From the NCBI GenBank assembly GCA_949746285.1, contig CATJZH010000053.1, positions 1-5,410 on the forward strand: DNA of 5,410 bases, given 5' to 3'. The position numbers and the translations under genes were made by a program. The notes beneath the pieces are model-generated. The model made no database searches. It was not told where the DNA came from and saw nothing but the letters and a program-made list of their open reading frames with translations. The stretch is from an uncultured Clostridia bacterium (GTDB taxonomy: Bacteria > Bacillota > Clostridia > TANB77 > CAG-508). Positions 1 to 4,684 of this stretch are shown piece after piece. The stretch's first letter is position 1. Each line of letters begins with the position of its first letter.

Positions 1-18
1 TATATTACTTTTTTAATA

Positions 19-24
19 TATAAT
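19..24 (+). promoter_or_regulatory. Candidate -10 element of the rubredoxin gene
   Basis: A perfect TATAAT lies 17 bases before the AGGAGG site of the rubredoxin gene. The matching -35 would fall at or before the window edge, so only half the promoter can be examined. The surroundings are almost pure A/T, so a chance match is possible. Confidence 0.35.
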
Positions 25-40
25 TATAAAAATAAAATAC

Positions 41-46
41 AGGAGG
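41..46 (+). promoter_or_regulatory. Strong ribosome binding site for rubredoxin
   Basis: AGGAGG with a 7-base spacer to the ATG at 54 is the strongest Shine-Dalgarno site in the window. It fixes the start of the rubredoxin gene. It also argues that the gene is, or was until very recently, actively translated despite its in-frame TGA. Confidence 0.85.
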
Positions 47-53
47 TATAAAG

Positions 54-191
54 ATGAAATATAAATGTACAATATGTGGATATATTTATGATGAGGCTGT
101 AGAAGGAAAGAAGTTTGAAGAATTACCTGATGATTGGAAATGTCCTTTATGAGGTGTTGGAAAAGATATGTTTGAAAAAGTAGAAGAATAA
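54..191 (+). CDS. Rubredoxin with an in-frame UGA at the fourth iron-ligand Cys codon
   Basis: Reading from the ATG at 54 gives a 45-codon rubredoxin ending in TAA at 189-191, broken only by TGA at 150-152 (codon 33). Rubredoxins are small cytoplasmic electron carriers that hold one iron in four Cys thiolates from two CxxC(G) motifs, and they serve anaerobes in oxygen and peroxide detoxification chains. Seen here: CTICGY with C5 and C8, the aromatic core residues YIYDEA, the PDDW segment, then KCPL-(UGA)-GVGKDMFEKVEE. C30 is present and codon 33 occupies the position of the last ligand (family pattern CPLCGVGK). The length matches the short rubredoxins (about 45 residues, hairpin loop missing) rather than the 52-54 residue type. 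Read as a stop, the UGA would leave a 32-residue peptide with three of the four ligands. Read as selenocysteine or cysteine, the protein is complete. It has its own ribosome site and terminator, so it is a single-gene unit. Alternatives are a fresh nonsense mutation (TGT/TGC to TGA) or a base error. The family is certain; the decoding is open. Confidence 0.85.
150..152 (+). other. In-frame TGA replacing an iron-ligand Cys codon (possible Sec)
   Basis: TGA sits exactly where rubredoxins have the fourth ligand Cys, one base from TGT or TGC. The twelve codons after it still spell the rubredoxin C-terminus. Cys-to-Sec exchange at a Cys position is the classic signature of a selenoprotein. However, there is no C residue between 146 and 204, so any helix formed within that stretch has only A-U and G-U pairs. 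The best small hairpin there is AAA (162-164) with TTT (171-173) and a G-first loop, which is weak and close to the UGA. A short CCT/AGG pairing (144-146 with 152-154) overlaps the UGA. Selenocysteine is therefore possible but not supported by a clear SECIS element. Confidence 0.35.
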
Positions 192-197
192 TTTTGT

Positions 198-230
198 TAA
201 AAATCCAGTAAAATATAAGCTGGATTTTTA
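198..230 (+). terminator. Intrinsic terminator after rubredoxin
   Basis: An 11-bp perfect inverted repeat (198-208 with 220-230) has an 11-base loop, a CCAG/CTGG core and a T-run on its 3' arm. It begins 7 bases after the rubredoxin TAA. Its placement just past that TAA, not past codon 33, is what is expected for a gene whose functional end is the TAA. Confidence 0.8.
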
Positions 231-249
231 TATAGCTAAAAGATTTACA

Positions 250-294
250 TAACATATATCGCTTCATGTTAATATTTTATAGTTAACATATATC
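250..294 (+). repeat. TAACAT motif cluster upstream of the ZIP gene (possible operator)
   Basis: The 11-mer TAACATATATC occurs at 250-260 and again at 284-294, with starts 34 bp apart, about three helical turns. An inverted copy of its TAACAT core lies between them at 266-271 (ATGTTA). The second copy overlaps the -35 element of the predicted promoter, as an operator would. It does not resemble Fur, Zur or MntR boxes that I know. Low sequence complexity makes chance repeats possible. Confidence 0.35.
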
Positions 295-312
295 TAATTA
301 AGTGAATATTAT
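283..312 (+). promoter_or_regulatory. Predicted sigma-A promoter of the ZIP transporter gene
   Basis: TTAACA (283-288, 5 of 6 matches to TTGACA) and TATTAT (307-312, 5 of 6 to TATAAT) are separated by 18 bp. Transcription would start near 319, giving a leader of about 54 bases that begins with the hairpin at 318-349. Confidence 0.5.
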
Positions 313-317
313 ATATA

Positions 318-349
318 AGAAAAATGAAATTAAATAATTTCATTTTTTT
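318..349 (+). other. Hairpin in the 5' leader of the ZIP gene
   Basis: A 13-bp stem (318-330 with 337-349, one G-T pair) has a 6-base loop TAAATA and a T-rich 3' arm. It starts at the predicted transcription start and ends 12 bases before the GAGGT ribosome site at 362-366. It could stabilise the 5' end, attenuate transcription, or be a second weak terminator for read-through from rubredoxin. The stem is nearly all A-T, so its stability is modest. Confidence 0.45.
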
Positions 350-372
350 ATATATAATTTTGAGGTCAAGAA

Positions 373-1143
373 ATGGATATAGTTATAGGAATATTAATTC
401 CTTTTTTAGGAACATCAATTGGATCTTTAATGGTTTTTTTTATGAAAAAAAATTTAAGCAAAAAAATTGAAAAGATATTATTAGGTTTTGCATCTGGTGT
501 TATGATAGCAGCATCAATTTGGTCATTACTAATACCTGCAATAAATATGGCAGAAGAACAAGGAAAAATAGCATGGATTCCGGCTGTTGTAGGATTTGTA
601 TTAGGAATAGTTTTTTTATTGTTAATAGACTTAACAGTACCACACTTAGAAAATGGAAAAGTAAAAGGATTAAAATCTAAATTAAATAAAAACACAATGC
701 TAGTTCTTGCAGTTACTCTGCACAATATTCCAGAAGGTATGGCAGTAGGTGTGGTATTTGCAGGAGTATTGTCTGGAAATGCAGGTGTTACAATTGCTGG
801 TGCGTTTGCACTTGCAATAGGAATTGCTATACAAAACTTTCCAGAAGGAGCAATTATTTCAATGCCACTTAAAAGTGTAGGTATGCCAAAAGGAAAAGCT
901 TTTGTATGTGGAGTGTTATCTGGAATTGTAGAACCAATAGCTGCTTTTATAACTTTATTACTTACAAATTCAATTGTTCCTCTTTTACCATATTTATTAG
1001 CATTTGCAGCAGGAGCAATGATATATGTGGTAGTAGATGAACTTATACCAGAGTCACAAAAAGGTGAGCTTTCAAGTTTAGGAACAATTGGAGTAACTTT
1101 TGGATTTTTACTTATGATGGTTTTAGATGTTACATTAGGATAA
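373..1143 (+). CDS. ZIP-family divalent metal transporter (GufA/ZupT-like)
   Basis: A 256-residue integral membrane protein of the ZIP (SLC39-like) family, which carries Zn2+, Fe2+, Mn2+ or related ions into the cytoplasm. About eight hydrophobic segments are visible. The two signature helices are intact: H117-N118-I-P-E121-G and Q154-N155-F-P-E158-G. These hold the ligands of the central metal site in structurally known bacterial ZIPs (His, Asn, Glu, then Gln, Asn/Asp, Glu), and E187 in the next helix (VEP) is the usual further ligand. The cytoplasmic loop between helices 3 and 4 (about 91-107) is short, lysine-rich and lacks the His cluster of many ZIPs. The length is normal for the GufA subgroup. 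The start is set by GAGGT at 362-366, 6 bases before the ATG. It has its own predicted promoter and a terminator, so it is probably monocistronic, with possible metal control through the upstream TAACAT repeats. The family is certain; the preferred metal cannot be read from sequence. Confidence 0.95.
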   Translation: MDIVIGILIPFLGTSIGSLMVFFMKKNLSKKIEKILLGFASGVMIAASIWSLLIPAINMAEEQGKIAWIPAVVGFVLGIVFLLLIDLTVPHLENGKVKGLKSKLNKNTMLVLAVTLHNIPEGMAVGVVFAGVLSGNAGVTIAGAFALAIGIAIQNFPEGAIISMPLKSVGMPKGKAFVCGVLSGIVEPIAAFITLLLTNSIVPLLPYLLAFAAGAMIYVVVDELIPESQKGELSSLGTIGVTFGFLLMMVLDVTLG

Positions 1144-1152
1144 AAATATATT

Positions 1153-1183
1153 AAAAAGAAGAACAAGTAATGCTCTTCTTTTT
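1153..1183. terminator. Bidirectional terminator between convergent genes
   Basis: A 10-bp perfect stem AAAAAGAAGA (1153-1162) with TCTTCTTTTT (1174-1183) encloses an 11-base loop. It is flanked by A-rich sequence on one side and T-rich on the other, so it can end transcription from the ZIP gene (+) and from the unknown gene (-), which stops at 1215. Nothing else is apparent up to 1214. Confidence 0.75.
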
Positions 1184-1214
1184 GCTTTATATAATAAAAT
1201 ATTTAATAAATTTG

Positions 1215-2144
1215 TTATATAGGGTTTATTTCAAAAATTATAGAAAAATGTTTAAAGTTCTCTAAATTATTGTTTTCTAAACATTCTAAATAATCTTGTA
1301 ATTGTTCTTCTGATTTTACTGCTGCTATTATGGTTGGGTTTAAGTCTCTTTTAAACATCATATTTTTTGCATAATTAAAAGAATCAATAATAGATTTCAT
1401 TTCTTTATTTCTGCTTAAATAATATGCTTCTCTAAATCTAGCTATTATAGGATGTTTATTATACATAGCATATGTTCCAGTAAATTCTTTATCAATTACA
1501 TCTTGAGGTGTTTTATAGTCATTAGGATATTGTTTTAAAAATTGTTCTATTTCAAATTTAGTATAAGGTAATTCAACAATATGATTTTTTTCTGAAACTT
1601 TTAAAACTAAATTATCTTTTAATTCTTCAAAATTAGTAATATTCTCTATTATTTCAGAAACAGTTTCAGTATTGGAGGTATGTAAAAAATTGTCTATTAA
1701 TAAAAGACATTTTTGATTATCTGTTTGAGTAAGCTCTTCGTAATAGATTGCATCAGAGATTTTTTCAGATAAAATTTGTAAATCTTCATTTAATATAGAT
1801 TTGTCTGATTCTAAATTATGAGACTCCAATATTAAGGCTAAATATTTTCTTATATTTGTATATTTTTGTTGCAATTGATTTAGATTGTGTAATAAATTCT
1901 CAATACTTTCATAAGAAAATTCTGAGTTATTAATATAGTTTCTAATTTCTTTTGGTTTTGATGATGTAGAATCGCTAGTATTATTAATTTTATTTATAAT
2001 TTGTTCTCTTTTTTGATTGGCAAGCTCAATATCTTTTTCAAGCTTATTAGCTTTTTCGACTAAATTTTCCAAATAATCTGTTTGTTTTGGTTTTAATAAA
2101 TCATAAAATAGTCTACATGCAAAATCATGATCATAAGTTATCAT
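1215..2144 (-). CDS. Hypothetical coiled-coil-rich cytosolic protein
   Basis: A 309-residue protein I do not recognise. There is no signal peptide and no membrane segment. The first half is charged and helical, with likely coiled coils at about 22-55 (repeated E/K/L spacing) and 76-103. They are separated by a Ser/Thr/Asn-rich linker (about 54-66) that looks flexible. The second half (about 190-309) looks more globular, with aromatic-rich stretches around ELPYTKFEIEQFLKQYP and TYAMYNKHPIIARFREAYYLS and a C-terminal mixed segment. A scaffold or regulatory role would be a guess. The start is supported by GGAGAG (complement of 2155-2160) 10 bases before the ATG. It is transcribed divergently from the signal peptidase operon and convergently with the ZIP gene, so it forms its own unit. 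Codon use and base composition match its neighbours, and the frame is intact, so it is a real gene. Confidence 0.85.
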   Translation of the reverse strand: MITYDHDFACRLFYDLLKPKQTDYLENLVEKANKLEKDIELANQKREQIINKINNTSDSTSSKPKEIRNYINNSEFSYESIENLLHNLNQLQQKYTNIRKYLALILESHNLESDKSILNEDLQILSEKISDAIYYEELTQTDNQKCLLLIDNFLHTSNTETVSEIIENITNFEELKDNLVLKVSEKNHIVELPYTKFEIEQFLKQYPNDYKTPQDVIDKEFTGTYAMYNKHPIIARFREAYYLSRNKEMKSIIDSFNYAKNMMFKRDLNPTIIAAVKSEEQLQDYLECLENNNLENFKHFSIIFEINPI

Positions 2145-2180
2145 TTGTTTTTATCTCTCCTAATCTAATTATATAATATA

Positions 2181-2189
2181 AGTATAGCA
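2181..2189 (-). promoter_or_regulatory. Candidate extended -10 promoter of the minus-strand gene
   Basis: On the minus strand this reads TGCTATACT, an extended -10 (TGn plus TATACT), 36 bases before the start codon. No good -35 is seen at the normal distance, which is tolerable for extended -10 promoters. A second possible -10, TATAAT, is the complement of 2168-2173. Confidence 0.4.
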
Positions 2190-2220
2190 TATAGTTACAA
2201 TAAAAGGTATTACGAATATA

Positions 2221-2243
2221 TGACATTTTTGTATAAAATGTTA
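2221..2243. repeat. Inverted repeat in the divergent intergenic region
   Basis: TGACATTTT (2221-2229) and AAAATGTTA (2235-2243) form a 9-bp inverted repeat with one G-T mismatch-tolerant pair and a 5-base gap. It lies between the two divergent promoters, a usual place for an operator controlling one or both. It has no T-run suited to a terminator in either direction. It could be chance in such AT-rich DNA. Confidence 0.3.
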
Positions 2244-2293
2244 CTAAATTGTATTGAAAAAAACATGTGAAAAAAATAGAAATTTGAGCTTTT

Positions 2294-2322
2294 TTGAGGT
2301 AAAATTTATTTAAATGTATATA
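2294..2322 (+). promoter_or_regulatory. Predicted promoter of the signal peptidase operon
   Basis: TTGAGG (2294-2299) and TATATA (2317-2322) are spaced 17 bp apart. A TATAAT at 2321-2326 overlaps the -10. Transcription would begin around 2329-2333, about 25 bases before the ATG at 2354. Confidence 0.4.
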
Positions 2323-2353
2323 TAATTTTATACAAGTTTAGAAAAGGTAAAAT

Positions 2354-3523
2354 ATGAAAGATTCAAAAATATCAACAATTTTTATTTTAATAGTAATATT
2401 AATTTATTTTCTTTTTTCTAAATTTTATTTAGTTCCTTTAGGAAATACATACACTTATATAATAAACCCATTATTTTTTTTAATATTATCAATTATATTA
2501 AAATTTACAATACTATCACCATATAAAACAAATAAATATAAAAAGGATATTGTTCAATATATTTTCATAACAATGTTACTTTACTCATTATTATATTTAT
2601 TATCAGGATTATTAACTGGGTATGGTACAAATCCATATAATACATCAGTTAGAGGTATAGTATATAACTTGTATTCAATGGGGCTAGTTGTTTTCCTTAG
2701 AGAGTATATAAGATATAAATTAATAAACAATGTTTATAAAAAAGATAGAAGTTTAATATGTGTTCTAACTGTAATAGTTTTTAGTATGCAAGACATAGAT
2801 ATATCTTCGGTAATGAATAATGTAAATGAATATTATTTATTTAAATCAATATTTCATATAGTTGTTCCAAGTTTAATAAAAAATAGTTTGTTTACATATA
2901 TAGAATTATATACAGATTTCATACCAGCAGTATGTTATGAGCTTATAAATTACATGTTACTATGGTTATCTCCAATACTTCCAAAATCTCCATGGGTATT
3001 AGAGGCAATAATAGATATAATATTTCCAGTAATATTGTTACTGTATTGTAGGTATCATATATATTCAAGAAATAGATTTCATTTAAGCAGAGTTTCTGAA
3101 CCAATAGAACCTTCAGGAATAATTCCTTTGGGAATTGGGATTGTACTAGTAATATGGTTTGCTTTAGGAATTTTTCCTGTACGACCAATAGGAATAGCTA
3201 CTAAAAGTATGAAACCTGAACTAGGAGTTGGAGATATGGTTTTAATACAGAAATGTACTCCAAATGACATTAAAGAAAATGACATAATCCAATATAAAAG
3301 GGATAAGTATACAGTTGTACATAGAGTTATAAAAAAATATCAAAAAGATGGAGAATATTTTTTTATAACAAAAGGAGACAATAATAAAAAAGAGGATATG
3401 GATCCAGTTAGAGAAGATCAATTACTTGGAAAAGTAATATTTAAGATAAAATATATAGCTTATCCAACAATTTGGATAAACAACTTAAGCAATGTACAAG
3501 TAGATATCGAAATAGGAGAATAA
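2354..3523 (+). CDS. S26B (SipW/ER-type) signal peptidase I with polytopic N-terminal domain
   Basis: A 389-residue membrane protease that removes signal peptides from exported proteins on the outer face of the membrane. The catalytic region is C-terminal. S285 sits in IATKSMKPELGVGDMVLI (box B), H323 in VVHRVI (box D, His in place of the bacterial Lys), and D342 in TKGDNN with D348/D350 following (box E). The Ser-His arrangement is that of SipW of Bacillus and of archaeal and ER signal peptidases, not LepB. A TM helix (about 256-276) precedes the catalytic Ser, as usual. Unusual are the roughly 250 residues before it, with about seven or eight further hydrophobic segments (near 8-26, 35-52, 66-88, 101-118, 133-148, 186-207, 214-232) and a charged LREYIRYK stretch after the fourth. 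SipW of B. subtilis is only about half this length. The ribosome site AAAGG (2343-2347) is modest. The gene ends inside the ribosome site of the next gene, so both are one operon. The downstream TasA-like protein is its likely substrate. Confidence 0.92.
   Translation: MKDSKISTIFILIVILIYFLFSKFYLVPLGNTYTYIINPLFFLILSIILKFTILSPYKTNKYKKDIVQYIFITMLLYSLLYLLSGLLTGYGTNPYNTSVRGIVYNLYSMGLVVFLREYIRYKLINNVYKKDRSLICVLTVIVFSMQDIDISSVMNNVNEYYLFKSIFHIVVPSLIKNSLFTYIELYTDFIPAVCYELINYMLLWLSPILPKSPWVLEAIIDIIFPVILLLYCRYHIYSRNRFHLSRVSEPIEPSGIIPLGIGIVLVIWFALGIFPVRPIGIATKSMKPELGVGDMVLIQKCTPNDIKENDIIQYKRDKYTVVHRVIKKYQKDGEYFFITKGDNNKKEDMDPVREDQLLGKVIFKIKYIAYPTIWINNLSNVQVDIEIGE
3514..3518 (+). promoter_or_regulatory. 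Ribosome binding site deciding the DUF5305-like start
   Basis: AGGAG lies inside the last codons of the signal peptidase gene, 13 bases before the ATG at 3532. The spacing is long, but no other start is better placed. It selects the ATG over the in-frame TTG at 3472, and it suggests translational coupling with the peptidase. Confidence 0.6.
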
Positions 3524-3531
3524 ATAAAAAT

Positions 3532-4605
3532 ATGGAACGAAAGAATAAAATAAGTGATAAATTAAAATTGAATACTAAAGTAAGAGCAGGTTTAATAATT
3601 ATAGGAATTGTTCTTTTTGCGGCTGGAACAGCAGAATTATGTAAGTCTTTTTCAACAAAAGAAATAGTATTAGAAGATAAAGAAGTATATAAATATACAA
3701 ATAGATTTTCATCTAATTATGAAGTAAATATAAAAAGCAATCCTTTTATAGAAGGAAATAAAATGCCAGCAGGTCAGACATATATATCTGATTTAGTATC
3801 TTCATTAGATGTTAATTTAAATTATGTATATAGTGATTTATCAGAAAGTGAAATTCCAGTAAAATATAATTATAAAATTGATGCTATAATGAAAGCCACA
3901 TATGAAGCAAATGATAAAGAATATGAAGTTTTAAATAAGGTAGAGAATTTAAAAACTGTGCAGGAACAAGAATCTACATCAAAGAATTTAATAATAAATG
4001 ACAGTGTAAATGTCGTGTATTCTAAGTATCATGAAATTCTAAAAGAATTTAAACAAACACTGGGTATGAATGTAGATGCAAATTTATATGTTATTTTAAC
4101 AGTAAATACAACAGCAAATGTAAATTCTAAAGAAGTAAGAAATGAGTATAAATCTGATTATAAAATAAATATAGGCGGGAAAATAGCAACAGTAGAAGGA
4201 AAATTAAATGACAGTACTTCAAGTTCTGTAAGTAGTAAAGTAGAAACAGAGAAAAAGGTTGAGTTAGACTTACCAAAATTAGTATGTAGCAGTATTGCTG
4301 TAATAATTGGAGTAGTTATTATATATTTTGTAACACAAAGAACACAGAAATTAAATGTTATAGGAAATAAATATAAAGAAGAGCTTAATAGAATATTAAA
4401 ATCTTGTCAAGATAGGATAGTAATAGTAGAAAATCAAGTAGATACAGATATTGATAATACTATAATAGTATCACAATTTGAAGAACTTATAAAATTGTCA
4501 GAAGAATTGTATAAACCAATATTATGTTGGAAAGAAAAAGACAAAGATGAAACAAGATTTTCTGTAATTAGTAATCGTGTACGATATGTGTATATATTGA
4601 ACTAG
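3532..4605 (+). CDS. DUF5305-like two-TM protein, partner of the signal peptidase
   Basis: A 357-residue protein with a short basic N-terminus, TM1 at about 19-37, a large extracytoplasmic region (38-248), TM2 at about 249-268 and a cytoplasmic tail of about 90 residues. This layout and the sequence feel (YTNRFSSNYEVNIKSNPF early in the outer domain, KYNYKIDAIMKATYE in the middle, ISNRVRYVYIL at the end) match my memory of DUF5305 proteins. Those are found next to SipW/archaeal-type signal peptidases in Firmicutes and archaea. No enzyme motif is visible. The outer domain looks beta-rich, and its last part (225-240) is Ser/Thr-rich. A role as assembly factor, chaperone or scaffold for exported TasA-like proteins is inference from position. 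It follows the peptidase by 8 bases, precedes the TasA-like gene by 79 bases, and stops with TAG. An upstream extension to the TTG at 3472 would overlap the peptidase by 52 bases without a ribosome site, so I start at 3532. Confidence 0.8.
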   Translation: MERKNKISDKLKLNTKVRAGLIIIGIVLFAAGTAELCKSFSTKEIVLEDKEVYKYTNRFSSNYEVNIKSNPFIEGNKMPAGQTYISDLVSSLDVNLNYVYSDLSESEIPVKYNYKIDAIMKATYEANDKEYEVLNKVENLKTVQEQESTSKNLIINDSVNVVYSKYHEILKEFKQTLGMNVDANLYVILTVNTTANVNSKEVRNEYKSDYKINIGGKIATVEGKLNDSTSSSVSSKVETEKKVELDLPKLVCSSIAVIIGVVIIYFVTQRTQKLNVIGNKYKEELNRILKSCQDRIVIVENQVDTDIDNTIIVSQFEELIKLSEELYKPILCWKEKDKDETRFSVISNRVRYVYILN

Positions 4606-4613
4606 AAAATAAA

Positions 4614-4654
4614 TTAGTAACAACATTCCAATTTTTAGTTTAAGTAATTACTAA
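4614..4654 (+). repeat. Inverted repeat between DUF5305-like and TasA-like genes
   Basis: TTAGTAA (4614-4620) and TTACTAA (4648-4654) are perfect complements separated by 27 bases, in the 79-base gap before the TasA-like gene. No T-run follows, so it is not an ordinary terminator. It could be an operator or an mRNA processing or stability structure that sets different expression for protease and substrate. Confidence 0.3.
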
Positions 4655-4684
4655 GCGAAGCAAGATAAATGATGGGAGAAGAAT

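Noticed and set aside
150..152. TGA read as Trp (mycoplasma code) or Gly (Gracilibacteria code)
   Set aside because: The other genes use TGG for Trp and have no internal TGA. Either residue would also remove an iron ligand.
13..267. 84-codon minus-strand frame over the rubredoxin gene
   Set aside because: It is antisense to a clear rubredoxin and its terminator, is a low-complexity hydrophobic product of AT-rich DNA, and has no ribosome site.
250..294. Fur, Zur or MntR box upstream of the ZIP gene
   Set aside because: The repeats do not match the consensus of these boxes as I know them, so I call only an unnamed repeat cluster.
366..1166. 266-codon minus-strand frame opposite the ZIP gene
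   Set aside because: The ZIP reading has conserved metal motifs and a ribosome site. The antisense frame is the by-product of its codon bias (few TTA/CTA/TCA triplets in phase).
2943..3285. Two minus-strand frames (2943-3188 and 3079-3285) inside the signal peptidase gene
   Set aside because: They overlap each other and the peptidase gene across its last TM helix and catalytic Ser box, with no ribosome sites and no recognisable product.
3472..3531. TTG start extending the DUF5305-like protein by 20 residues
   Set aside because: It overlaps the signal peptidase, has no ribosome site, and adds a very basic stretch unlike a natural N-terminus. The ATG at 3532 has AGGAG upstream.
4606..4684. 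Riboswitch (for example c-di-GMP type) before the TasA-like gene
   Set aside because: The gap is only 79 bases and lacks the conserved cores and multi-helix layout of known riboswitches. Only a simple inverted repeat is visible.
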